Shown here in pieces: positions 1 to 9,313 of a stretch of 64,000 nt of DNA; position 1 is the first letter of the stretch; the number at the start of each line of letters is the position of its first letter. A model generated the notes under the pieces. The model made no database searches. It had not been told where the DNA came from and worked only from the letters and a program-made list of their open reading frames with translations. The DNA lies in the NCBI GenBank assembly GCA_016713025.1, contig JADJPZ010000004.1:310001-374000 (forward strand), in the 5' to 3' direction. Both the position numbers and the translations under genes were made by a program. Origin of the DNA: Saprospiraceae bacterium. Its GTDB lineage: Bacteria > Bacteroidota > Bacteroidia > Chitinophagales > Saprospiraceae.

Positions 1-333
1 ATGCCATTGATACCTTCATCTCTCATCAATGATTTTTTAAAACTTACTCAAATCTCTGCTTCAGCAGCAGAATCGGTCATCCCTGCTGCAAAATCTTATT
101 TTAACGATCCTTCTTCAGTCAATGATAAGATACATAGGGTATATTTTTATGAAAAAGAGACCGACGTACTTGCAGATATGATCAGACGGAAAGTTTTCAG
201 AGAAATGCCTGAACTCAAGTTGGCGGAAAAATTTCACCTTAGATATTTTACATTACATATAGAAAACATCTCTGATAATGCCGAAAAAGTGGCAGATCTG
301 CTGACAATCATGGCAATAAAAAGAATGGTTTAA
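1..333 (+). CDS. DUF47/PhoU-like phosphate transport regulator, C-terminal part
   Basis: The 110 visible residues are helical and charged and match the C-terminal half of DUF47 (PhoU_div) proteins, which are usually about 210 residues, so the gene most likely begins upstream of the window and the ATG at position 1 is probably an internal Met. DUF47 proteins are cytoplasmic PhoU relatives that pair with PiT phosphate transporters and are thought to control their activity. The stop codon is one base from the start of the PiT gene, so the two are almost certainly co-transcribed. The function comes from the family and the neighbour; no catalytic motif is expected. Confidence 0.8.
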   Translation: MPLIPSSLINDFLKLTQISASAAESVIPAAKSYFNDPSSVNDKIHRVYFYEKETDVLADMIRRKVFREMPELKLAEKFHLRYFTLHIENISDNAEKVADLLTIMAIKRMV

Positions 334-334
334 G

Positions 335-2086
335 ATGACAATACTATTTTTTTTATCAGGTGGTTTATTTTTGGGATGGTCGTTGGGAGCCAACGATGCA
401 GCAAATATTTTTGGTACCGCCGTAGGTACCCGAATGATCAAATTCACCAAAGCAGCCATAATAGCCAGTATTTTTGTAATGCTGGGTGCAATGATACAGG
501 GAACAGGGACGACCAATACACTTTCACAACTTGGAAGAGTGGATACGTTGGGAGGTGCATTTTCTGTTGCATTATGTTCAGCGCTTATAGTAGCTTTGAT
601 GACAAAACTAAAACTTCCTGTTTCTACAGGGCAGGCCATAGTGGGGTCTATCGTAGCGTGGTGTTACTTTACTTCCAATCCTGTTGATTATTCTATTCTA
701 TCTGTTTTGATAAGTTCCTGGGTATATGGGCCGGTGTTAGGGGCCATATTTTCTGCTTTATTATACCTGTTGATCAGGAGATTTATCAAAACTACCACCG
801 TACATGTGATAAAAATAGACATGTTGGTCAGGTATGGCCTCATTGCTGCCGGAGCATTTGGAGCATATAGTCTTGGAGCAAATAATATAGCCAACGTGAT
901 GGGCGTTTTTGTAAATTCTGCTGACATCACTTTTCAAATCGGTACATTGAATTTTAATTCAGTGCAGGTGCTTTTTTTTCTTGGCGGATTATCCATAGCA
1001 TTGGGTATCTTGACGTACAGTAAAAAAGTAATGGAAACTGTTGGAGGCGATATTGTGACTTTGACACCTGAAAATGCATTGGTTGTAGTAGTTTCACAAT
1101 CTTTGGTACTATTCATTTTTTCTTCGACGACCCTGTCCAATGTATTTACTTCAGTTGGCCTTCCGGCAATTCCGCTTGTGCCTGTGTCCAGCACGCAGGT
1201 CGTGGTTGGTGCTGTGATCGGTATCGGATTAGTCAAGGGCATACAGGAAGTACGTTTTGGTGTTTTGGGTAACATTGCAATGGGATGGGTTATGACTCCT
1301 GTGTTATCCGGTTTATTGACATTTATTAGTTTATTTTTTATTCAAAATGTATTCGACATTGGTATTACAAAGCAGAGACCGATCAATGGTTTTTTCAATG
1401 ATGGACAAAATGTACCCATTTCATTGATTATTCATCCTGATCAATATAAATATCTATATTACGCCATTATATTTATTGTTTTGGCCTTAGCAGTGAGATT
1501 GTATTTTATATTTTTAAAAAGGCGAAAAGAAAACCAATTGCAGCAAGAATTCCTTAGAAAAGAAAATGAATATATACAGTTCCACAAAGAAATAATTGAT
1601 CTTGAAATCAAAAATGTTTTGGAAGAAAATTATCAGATAGCAGTTCAGGCATCTACCGGTGCTTCCTCTCCCGATTTTTTAGAAGCACACAAGCAGGAAT
1701 TCAGAGACTATCTCACGTCTATAAGGGATGGATTGGATAATATGTCTTTCGCCGAAAGTCAGGATGACTCAAAAACTAAATTGGTCAACATCATAGATAA
1801 GATAGTACACTATAATATAGATGATGATAGTCAAACCAATCCAGGTACTGCAGAAAATATTCGAAGTGACCATTATTTTACCCGACTGATAAACATGTAC
1901 CCCAATTTGACACAACAGGAAATCAAAGCAGCACTCTTGATTGTAAATGACTTCTCTGAAAATGAAATACCTGCATTTATGAACGTGTCTAAGGAAGAAT
2001 TTAAGGCGACCAGATACAGACTGCGCAAAAAACTGGGCCTGACAAAAGATGTTGACCTTAAGCTTTTTCTGGAGTCCATTGGGTAA
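335..2086 (+). CDS. PiT family inorganic phosphate transporter with C-terminal HTH-like extension
   Basis: An inner-membrane phosphate symporter of the PiT (PHO4) family. Two inverted signature repeats are visible: GANDAANIFGTAVG near residue 18 and GANNIANVMG near residue 181. Hydrophobic helices run to about residue 392. PiT proteins usually end near there or at 400-500 residues; this one continues for about 190 cytoplasmic residues. These comprise a charged, probably coiled-coil stretch (about 393-450), a helical middle, and a final 50-60 residues (about 519-580) with the pattern PNLTQQEIKAALL...EFKATRYRLRKKL. That pattern resembles the LuxR-like helix-turn-helix at the end of many Bacteroidota TPR/Y_Y_Y regulators. 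It is preceded by a DUF47 gene, its usual partner. Transport function is well supported; a DNA-binding role for the tail is inference. Confidence 0.9.
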   Translation: MTILFFLSGGLFLGWSLGANDAANIFGTAVGTRMIKFTKAAIIASIFVMLGAMIQGTGTTNTLSQLGRVDTLGGAFSVALCSALIVALMTKLKLPVSTGQAIVGSIVAWCYFTSNPVDYSILSVLISSWVYGPVLGAIFSALLYLLIRRFIKTTTVHVIKIDMLVRYGLIAAGAFGAYSLGANNIANVMGVFVNSADITFQIGTLNFNSVQVLFFLGGLSIALGILTYSKKVMETVGGDIVTLTPENALVVVVSQSLVLFIFSSTTLSNVFTSVGLPAIPLVPVSSTQVVVGAVIGIGLVKGIQEVRFGVLGNIAMGWVMTPVLSGLLTFISLFFIQNVFDIGITKQRPINGFFNDGQNVPISLIIHPDQYKYLYYAIIFIVLALAVRLYFIFLKRRKENQLQQEFLRKENEYIQFHKEIIDLEIKNVLEENYQIAVQASTGASSPDFLEAHKQEFRDYLTSIRDGLDNMSFAESQDDSKTKLVNIIDKIVHYNIDDDSQTNPGTAENIRSDHYFTRLINMYPNLTQQEIKAALLIVNDFSENEIPAFMNVSKEEFKATRYRLRKKLGLTKDVDLKLFLESIG

Positions 2087-2267
2087 AAATCTACAATGAA
2101 TTAATTACCCAGAGATCATCAACCAACACAAAAACTTTTTTCTGAAAAGAAACAAAGCCTACGTGATAATCAGTAGCAAACATCCGTAAAGCATAAAAAT
2201 ACTGTCAAAATGTATTGTGTTACTAAAATTCATAGTATTATTATGGCAAAAATCAAGCTAAATCATT

Positions 2268-4696
2268 ATGACCCAAAAAATATTTTATTTTTCATCATTT
2301 ATCTTCACTGTCATTCTGGTATTGTTCCTCAATGGGAATATCCAATTATTGCAAAATCCAATACCTCCATTTGGAAAATTTTTAAACCCGTTCGGTGGAA
2401 TATGGTCTTCCAACACTAAAAATGAAAAAGTCGATCTCACGTTAGACATGTACGGTCTTAAGGACAAGGTGGAGATAGTGTATGACGACAGACGAGTGGC
2501 ACACATTTTTGCATCCAATATGGAGGATGCCCTCTTTGCCCAAGGATATGTAGAAGCGCAAAACAGGCTTTTTCAGATGGAATTCCTTGCTCTTGCCGCA
2601 TCAGGTGAGTTGTCTTCTGTAATGGGAGCCAGAACCTTAGAGATAGACAAAGAAAAACGTCGGCGAGGTATGAAGTTTGCCGCTGAAAATGCCACCAAGG
2701 GTTGGGAAAAGTTTAAAGATTTTAATTCCGCATACAGATATGTGGATGGAGTCAATGCATATATAAAAAGTCTCAAACCAGCAGATTATCCGGTAGAGTT
2801 TAAACTATTTGATATCAAACCACAGGAATGGTCTGCACTAAAGTGTGCTTTGGTATTTAAACAAATGTCACTTACGCTGGCAGGACGCAACAGCGATATT
2901 AATAAAACAAATCTGCTTCAGGCATTGGGCACAGATGATTTTAATATGTTGTATCCTGAAAAACAAAGTGTAGAAAACCCCATTATCCCTCTTGAAAAAC
3001 CATATTCTTTTGATACACTATATGGCCAAAAACAAGATCCTGGCGCCTTCTACAATCAGAAAATACTCAATGCATATTATGAAAAAAAGGAAAAAGGTAT
3101 AGGAAGCAATTCCTGGGCAGTTGGTGGTAGTAAAACCGCTTCAGGAAGACCGATTTTTTGTAATGACCCGCACTTGAGTCTGGGCTTACCATCGATTTGG
3201 TTTGAGCTTCATATCCACACACCGGAATTCAATGCTTATGGTGTTTCCTTCCCCGGGATGCCGGGTATTATGATTGGCTTCAATGATTACATAGCATGGG
3301 GCGAAACCAATGTGGGACATGATGTCGAAGATCTTTTCATATCCAATGGACAAATAAAGAACGGACAAAATACATGCTTGACGGCAAAGAAACTGAAGTA
3401 GATTTCAGGCTTGAAGAGATCAAGGTCAAAGGAGGTAAAACAACGATTGACACTGTCAAATATACTTACTGGGGACCAGTGTACCACACTTCGGAAGACG
3501 GCAAACACGATTTGGCTATGCGATGGCTGTGTCATGATGTCCCGGATGCAGACGAGTACAACGTATTTATCAATGCTATGAAGTGCAAAAACTATAATGA
3601 TTACCTTCAGGCCACAGAAGGATATATAGCACCTGCACAAAATTTTGGATTTGCTTCAGTACAAGGAGACATTGCTCTGAGAGTCAATGGGAGACTACCT
3701 GCTAAATATGATCAGGATGGCCGTTTTGTCGAAAATGGCAACAATACCAAAAACAACTGGCAGGGATGGATTCCCAGAAAACAAAATCCTCAAATCATCA
3801 ACCCAAAAAGAGGATTTATTTCATCGGCCAATCAGGTGAGTGCGGACAAATCATACCCTTATTATTATACCGGCAGATTTGAAAGGTACAGAAACAGAAG
3901 TGTAAATGACAAACTTACTGCTATGTCAAGTGTCAGTGTTGATGATATGAAAAAAATGCAGCAAGATGCCTTTTCGCACAAAGCGGCTGACTATTTGAAC
4001 CATATTAAAACATTGAATCTGGGTGATGAATTCAATGGAGATGAAAAGAAATGGTTTGACATCATTACAAATTGGGATAATCATTACTCTGTTGCTCAGG
4101 AAGGCCCAGTGATTTTTGACCTATTTTATAAAAAACTAGCTGATAATACCTGGGATGAAATAGAAGCCCTGCGAAAAGAAATGAACGTGGAGTATCCTGA
4201 TGACTGGAGATTACTTGAACTTATCATCAACGATCCGAAAAATAAGTATTTCGATTATACTGGAACAAAAAATATCGAAAATGCCAGAGATATCATTATC
4301 AAATCACTTAAAGAAAGCTTTGCTGATATGGAAAAAAGGAAAAAAGAATCAAAGGGCACCAATTGGGGAACGTACAAACCCCTCAATATCTACCATTTGA
4401 CCAGAGTCCCGGCCCTCTCTTCGACAGATATTTCTGCACCGGGATGCCCCGATGCCATCAATGCTACCGGAAACTCCTTTGGTCCTAGTTGGCGTATGGT
4501 GGTAAGTATGGAAGATGAGGTAAAGGCGTATGGTGTATATCCGGGTGGCCAGTCAGGAAACCCCACTAGCAAATATTATAAAAATATGATAGAATCGTGG
4601 GTCAAAGGTGAATATTATGTATTGAACAAATCAACAGATAAAGAAGCAATACGAGCAAAATCGACTCAATCTATCACTTTAAATCCAAAGAAATGA
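2268..4696 (+). pseudogene. penicillin acylase family protein (S45), frameshifted
   Basis: Two overlapping frames together encode one Ntn-hydrolase of the penicillin acylase family: residues 1-377 in the first frame (2268-3401) and 440 residues in the second (to 4696). The expected total of about 800 residues matches the family. An N-terminal hydrophobic anchor or signal is followed by the alpha chain. The autocatalytic nucleophile is the Ser of GSNSWAV, about residue 280 of the first frame, followed by the family hallmark NDPHL. The frame breaks at positions 3367-3370, a run of four A; one more A restores ...GQKYMLDGKE... without a gap. Such enzymes hydrolyse N-acyl amides (beta-lactams, acyl-homoserine lactones or other amides) in the periplasm; the substrate cannot be read from sequence. 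The break may be a real deletion or a homopolymer consensus error. Its stop overlaps the next start (ATGA). Confidence 0.85.
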
Positions 4697-5049
4697 AATC
4701 TCTGATCTTTATACCTGTAGTCATAGTTGTGACATTTTTAGCCCAAATGGTTTTACCATGGTGGATAATTGCCCCAATTGCCTTTACGATATGTTATGTG
4801 TTCAATCCTGGAAAATTTTCATCATTTGCCGGCTGTCGGTTAGGAATCTTTGTTTTATGGACATTGAAAGCATATTTTGCTGATAAAAATTTTGATGTGC
4901 CTGCTTCCGGTATTTTGGGAGGGCTGATCGGAAATGTTTCACAGGGAGCTGTATTTTTTCTGACCGGAATTATAGGTGGGTTAGTAGCAGGCTTAAGTGG
5001 TTTGATGGGAGATTGGACCAGAACCCTTTCAAAAAAATCTGAGAAATGA
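4693..5049 (+). CDS. small integral membrane protein, unknown function
   Basis: 118 residues, almost entirely hydrophobic, with about three to four membrane helices (roughly 3-25, 27-40, 47-65 and 72-105) and a basic C-terminus ending in KKSEK. The start ATG overlaps the stop of the upstream penicillin acylase gene by four bases, and the end is four bases before coaE, so it is embedded in an operon with them. I do not recognise a named family. The glycine-rich last helix pair resembles small Bacteroidota membrane proteins of unknown role. It is likely real because of the tight spacing on both sides. Confidence 0.7.
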   Translation: MKSLIFIPVVIVVTFLAQMVLPWWIIAPIAFTICYVFNPGKFSSFAGCRLGIFVLWTLKAYFADKNFDVPASGILGGLIGNVSQGAVFFLTGIIGGLVAGLSGLMGDWTRTLSKKSEK

Positions 5050-5053
5050 CATT

Positions 5054-5650
5054 ATGAAAATCGTAGGCATCACAGGCGGTATAGGATCAGGCAAAACCAC
5101 GGTTTGTCAGATTTTTGAAAATCTGGAAGTGCCCGTTTATAATGCTGACATCCAGGCTAAAAAAATAATGAACAGTAATCAATCGTTAAAAAAGAAAATT
5201 AAATCCCTACTTGGCGAAGATGCTTATTTTCAAAATGGAAAACTCAATCGTAACCATGTAGCCTCACTGATATTTGCAGATAAAGACCTTTTGTCCAAAA
5301 TCAATTCTTTGGTGCATCCCATCGTACATGAAGATGCTAAGAGGTGGTCTGAACAATTTCAAAAACAAGGGATTCAATATGTACTCAAAGAAGCTGCCCT
5401 ATTGGTTGAAAATGGCAGTTACAGGTCGCTGGATAGTTTGATAGTGGTAACTTGTCCTGAAGAAATAAGGATACAAAGGGTGATCAAAAGAGAAAAAGCC
5501 ACGCGGGAAGAAGTACTTAAAAAGATAAAGAATCAGCTTCCTGAGCAAGAAAAAATAAAAGTAGCAGATTTTATTATTAGAAATGACGGACAGCTTCCTA
5601 TCATTCCTCAGGTTTGGAACATTCATCAGGTATTGACAAAAAACAAATAA
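5054..5650 (+). CDS. coaE: dephospho-CoA kinase
   Basis: A cytoplasmic P-loop kinase that phosphorylates the 3'-hydroxyl of dephospho-CoA, the last step of coenzyme A synthesis. The N-terminus carries the P-loop GITGGIGSGKTTV (residues 5-17), followed by the family pattern VPVYNADIQAKKIM where the Asp contacts substrate. The 198-residue length is typical (about 200). It starts four bases after the small membrane protein gene and is probably in the same transcript. No anomalies were seen. Confidence 0.95.
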   Translation: MKIVGITGGIGSGKTTVCQIFENLEVPVYNADIQAKKIMNSNQSLKKKIKSLLGEDAYFQNGKLNRNHVASLIFADKDLLSKINSLVHPIVHEDAKRWSEQFQKQGIQYVLKEAALLVENGSYRSLDSLIVVTCPEEIRIQRVIKREKATREEVLKKIKNQLPEQEKIKVADFIIRNDGQLPIIPQVWNIHQVLTKNK

Positions 5651-5738
5651 AAAAAAAGAAAACCATGCAGATATTTAAACTAAACAGAAAGTACTATACG
5701 AAAAAAATTAATCACAAGCTATTAATAATCAAATAATT

Positions 5739-6770
5739 GTGAATCTAAATTTTTTCAAATCATTTTCTACTCGATATAAGGTAACCGGATTTATTGTACT
5801 CCTTTTGATAGGTGGAATCATCCTTGGACCTGTTGAAAAATTTGATTCTCCTGTTTTACTTGAAACTGACATTGACATGCCTTTGACTCAACTTGATCAA
5901 TTCATTGCTGATAAAGAGTCAAAAATCATCGATCTGAAACCTGACAATCAGGCACGTGTCATTTGGGCAAATCCTGAGAAAAAACACAAAACTGAATATG
6001 CCGTAGTCTATCTTCATGGTTTTTCGGCAAGCCAGAAAGAAGGAGACCCTATCCATCACGAGTTTGCATCAAGGTATGGATTTAACCTTTATCTTCCCAG
6101 GTTGGAAGACCATGGCAGGCTTGACAGCAATTCATTCTCCAGACTCACTCCCGACAATTTTATCCAATCAGCAGAAGATGCAGTCGATATAGGTAAGCTT
6201 CTGGGCGAAAAAGTGATCTTGATCTCATGCTCCACAGGAGGTACACTATCAGCAATTCTTGCATCCGCAGGCGAACATATCCATAGTATGATCATGTACT
6301 CTCCCAATATTGACATTTATGACCCTTTGTCTGATCTCCTTTTGTATCCCTGGGGCAAAAGATTATCGGCCCTTGTCATGAAAGGTCACCACAACAGAGT
6401 CACCTATGATTCGCTTGGCCAGGCATACTGGAACAGTGTATATCATACCAATGCATTATTCGCGCTCAAAACCATGATACAGGATTTTATGACAGAAGAT
6501 CAATTTAAAAAAATTAAAGTCCCGGTATTCATGGGGTATTACTACAAAGACGAAGAAAATCAGGATAAAGTAGTATCTGTAAAAAGAATGCTGGAATTCT
6601 ACGATCAGATAGGTACACCAGACCATTTGAAGCAAAAAACAGCTTTTCCTCAAGCAGGAGGACACGTCATTTCATCAGAAGTATTTTCAAAAGATATCGA
6701 AAGTGTTAAGAAGGCTACCTTTAGTTGGGCAGAAAAAGTCTTAAAAATAAAGCCAGTTCTTCAAGATTAA
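5739..6770 (+). CDS. alpha/beta hydrolase with N-terminal membrane anchor
   Basis: 343 residues beginning at a GTG codon. One hydrophobic segment (about residues 15-34) suggests membrane anchoring or export. The fold signatures are VVYLHGFSAS (oxyanion strand), a nucleophile elbow with Ser in SCSTGG, and a late His in AGGHV. This is a generic serine hydrolase of the Hydrolase_4/lysophospholipase-like group. Substrate is unknown. There is an 88-base gap to coaE and no clear promoter, so operon membership is uncertain. Confidence 0.75.
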   Translation: MNLNFFKSFSTRYKVTGFIVLLLIGGIILGPVEKFDSPVLLETDIDMPLTQLDQFIADKESKIIDLKPDNQARVIWANPEKKHKTEYAVVYLHGFSASQKEGDPIHHEFASRYGFNLYLPRLEDHGRLDSNSFSRLTPDNFIQSAEDAVDIGKLLGEKVILISCSTGGTLSAILASAGEHIHSMIMYSPNIDIYDPLSDLLLYPWGKRLSALVMKGHHNRVTYDSLGQAYWNSVYHTNALFALKTMIQDFMTEDQFKKIKVPVFMGYYYKDEENQDKVVSVKRMLEFYDQIGTPDHLKQKTAFPQAGGHVISSEVFSKDIESVKKATFSWAEKVLKIKPVLQD

Positions 6771-6894
6771 GATGTTTAAAAAAACAATTAGTTGTAAATC
6801 AAGAGATTATTTTGAAGCCACGTTCTTAATGTATTGATTATAAGGCAATAAAAATTTAAACATACTCTAATTAGGTAATTACTTGACGCGACTT

Positions 6895-6902
6895 TATCTT
6901 TG
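6895..6902 (+). promoter_or_regulatory. Bacteroidota -7 box for the TonB receptor gene
   Basis: TATCTTTG matches the TAnnTTTG -7 consensus. A good -33 TTG at 19-23 bp is not present: the nearest TTG is only 9 bp upstream, so this is a partial match. Transcription would start near 6909, after the upstream TTG at 6900, which argues that translation starts at the later TTG at 6921. Confidence 0.5.
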
Positions 6903-6920
6903 CATCCAAAAGCTTTAATT

Positions 6921-9203
6921 TTGAAAATCCACATTCTCTACTTCACTCTGTTATTGTTGTACTCCGGTTTTACATTGCGATCACAAAATGGCACTTTACG
7001 GGGTCATGTATATGATGCACAGACAGGAAGTCCGCTGATAAGCGCAAATTTACAGTTGAAGGGTACTAATACGGGTACTATCACAGATGTCAACGGTTTC
7101 TATTTCTTCACAAATGTTCCGTCCGGAGATTACAATTTAATAGCTACATATGTAGGTTATGACAGTATTTCTGTTCCTGTAAAAATCAGTCCCAATACTA
7201 TCGTATACAAGTCAGTGACGATGACCGAAAGTAGCGTCCAGCTTAGCGAGGTATCCATCTCATCATCCCGTGAAAAATCCAGATCTACAGTCAATATTTC
7301 TCAAATATCTGTTACTGGAAGACAAATAAAAACGCTGCCTGCTGTTGGTGGAGAGTCAGATATAGCCCAGTATCTGCAGGTGTTACCAGGGGTAATCTCC
7401 ACAGGAGACCAGGGAGGCCAAATATATATCAGAGGTGGATCGCCCATACAAAACAAAATCCTCATGGATGGACTCAACATATTTAATCCATTTCATTCGG
7501 TTGGATTTTACTCAGTTTTTGAAACAGAGTTGATCAAAAACACTGAAGTGTACACCGGTGGGTTTGGTGCAGAATATGGAGGCAGGATTTCAGCTATAAT
7601 CGATATTACTACGAGAGAAGGCAACAAAAAACGTATGAGTGGTTTTTTAAGTGGCGGGCCATTTATGGTGAAAGGATTAATTGAAGGGCCATTAAAAAAA
7701 TTTAAAGAAGGAGGTTCATCTATTTCATATGTGATGACAGCAAAAAAATCACTGATAGAAAACAGTTCCAAATCATTGTATAAATATGCTGCTACAAATG
7801 ATTCGGTAGGATTACCTTTTTCATTTTCAGATTATTATGGCAAAATATCATTTAATGGGGCCAATGGCAGCAAAGTCAATATCTTTGGCTTCAACTATCA
7901 GGATAAATATGCCAATCCTGCACTTGCAAACATAGACTGGACAAATACCGGAGGCGGAGCAAATTTTGTACTGATACCTTCAGGAAGTGATATCATCATA
8001 GATGGATTGGTAGGTTTTACAAAATATCATTCTTCACTTCAGGAAAAGAATGATCAACCAAGAACGTCAGCAATTGATGAAATCTCTGCACAGTTAAATT
8101 TCTCCATTTTTGGCAATAAAAGTGAATTAAAATATGGTTTGGACCTCAGAAGTCTGCGTACCGACTTTGAGTTTGTCAATCCTTTTGGTATTAGAATCAT
8201 TCAGGAGCAAAATACAACTGAATTGGGCTTGTTTGGAAAATACAAAAGAATCTTTGGCAATCTAATAGCAGAACCCTCCGTGAGAATACAATACTATTCT
8301 TCATTGGGGACGATTACCTTTGAGCCACGACTCGGTTTAAAATACAATATTTCTGACGATCTCAGATTGAAAGTTTCAGGAGGCCGGTATACACAAAATC
8401 TCCTGAGCACTTCCAATGAGAGAGATGTTGTCAACCTATTTAATGGCTTTCTTACAGGTCCTGAAAGTCAGGTATTGGGCCTTGATAATAATGTTGTTAA
8501 AAATAAACTTCAAATCTCCCATCACGCTATTGCAGGAGTAGAGTATGATCTTTCCAATAATATTAAACTCAATGCAGAAGCTTACTATAAAGATTTTCCA
8601 CAGTTGATCGTGGTCAATAGAAATAAAACTCAAAGAACCCAGTCAGACTATTCGGTAGAGACAGGATCTGCATATGGGGCGGAACTATCCATCAAATACG
8701 AAATCCCAAAAGTGTACATCTGGACAACATATTCATATGGTTTTGTCAACAGATATGATGGTCAGCAGACATACCCTACTATATTTGACAGAAGACATAA
8801 TGCCAATATGCTCCTCACCTACACACCTGACAGAGCTGCTACTTGGCAGATAAGCGGAAGATGGAATCTTGGATCAGGATTTCCATTTACAAAAACCAAA
8901 GCTTTCTACAATCATATTGATTTTTTATCAGGACCTGATACTGACTACGAAACCACCAATCCCAATAACGTAGGAATAGTATACTCTGATATCAGAAATG
9001 GTGGCAGACTACCTTACTACCACCGCCTGGACATTTCAGTGCAGAAAAAAATCATATTTTCAAAATATACGTCACTTGAGCTCAATTTTAGCATCACCAA
9101 TGCCTACAACAGAGAAAACATCTTTTACTTTGACAGAATCCGGTACGAAAGAGTCAACCAACTACCTTTCTTACCTTCCATCGGGGCAAAAATTAATTTC
9201 TAA
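6921..9203 (+). CDS. TonB-dependent outer-membrane receptor with carboxypeptidase-like regulatory domain
   Basis: A large outer-membrane beta-barrel importer powered by TonB. From the N-terminus there is a signal peptide (hydrophobic run ending near SQ); a CarboxypepD_reg-like domain (pattern GxVxDxxTGxPLxxAxxxLxGTxxGxxTDxxGxY); a plug domain with QIYIRGGSPIQNKILMDG and EYGGRIS; and a barrel ending in Phe, as needed for BAM-dependent assembly. The start is chosen at TTG 6921 because a -7 box covers 6895-6902 and the peptide from 6921 (MKIHILYFTLLLL) is a good signal sequence; a TTG at 6900 is also open. About 760 residues, within family range. The ligand is unknown; no SusD partner is adjacent. 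Confidence 0.9.
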   Translation: MKIHILYFTLLLLYSGFTLRSQNGTLRGHVYDAQTGSPLISANLQLKGTNTGTITDVNGFYFFTNVPSGDYNLIATYVGYDSISVPVKISPNTIVYKSVTMTESSVQLSEVSISSSREKSRSTVNISQISVTGRQIKTLPAVGGESDIAQYLQVLPGVISTGDQGGQIYIRGGSPIQNKILMDGLNIFNPFHSVGFYSVFETELIKNTEVYTGGFGAEYGGRISAIIDITTREGNKKRMSGFLSGGPFMVKGLIEGPLKKFKEGGSSISYVMTAKKSLIENSSKSLYKYAATNDSVGLPFSFSDYYGKISFNGANGSKVNIFGFNYQDKYANPALANIDWTNTGGGANFVLIPSGSDIIIDGLVGFTKYHSSLQEKNDQPRTSAIDEISAQLNFSIFGNKSELKYGLDLRSLRTDFEFVNPFGIRIIQEQNTTELGLFGKYKRIFGNLIAEPSVRIQYYSSLGTITFEPRLGLKYNISDDLRLKVSGGRYTQNLLSTSNERDVVNLFNGFLTGPESQVLGLDNNVVKNKLQISHHAIAGVEYDLSNNIKLNAEAYYKDFPQLIVVNRNKTQRTQSDYSVETGSAYGAELSIKYEIPKVYIWTTYSYGFVNRYDGQQTYPTIFDRRHNANMLLTYTPDRAATWQISGRWNLGSGFPFTKTKAFYNHIDFLSGPDTDYETTNPNNVGIVYSDIRNGGRLPYYHRLDISVQKKIIFSKYTSLELNFSITNAYNRENIFYFDRIRYERVNQLPFLPSIGAKINF

Positions 9204-9207
9204 AGTG

Positions 9208-9237
9208 TTGGAAAATTAAAAATTATCATTACCTTTG
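9208..9237 (+). promoter_or_regulatory. rpsP promoter
   Basis: A TTG at 9208-9210 and TACCTTTG at 9230-9237 are separated by 19 bp, an excellent match to the Bacteroidota primary sigma consensus. It lies just after the TonB receptor stop and about 70 bases before the rpsP start, so rpsP has its own promoter and a leader of about 70 nt. Confidence 0.8.
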
Positions 9238-9313
9238 CGCCCGTTAAAAACCTGATGGTTGACTTTTCGACTTATTCGGGTTTGATTTTCAAATAATTAT
9301 AAAATTTTAACAC

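Noticed and set aside
2091..2183. Minus-strand 30-codon frame MFATDYHVGFVSFQKK...
   Set aside because: Reads like protein but is very short, has no promoter and no family that I recognise; it may be the tail of a lost gene.
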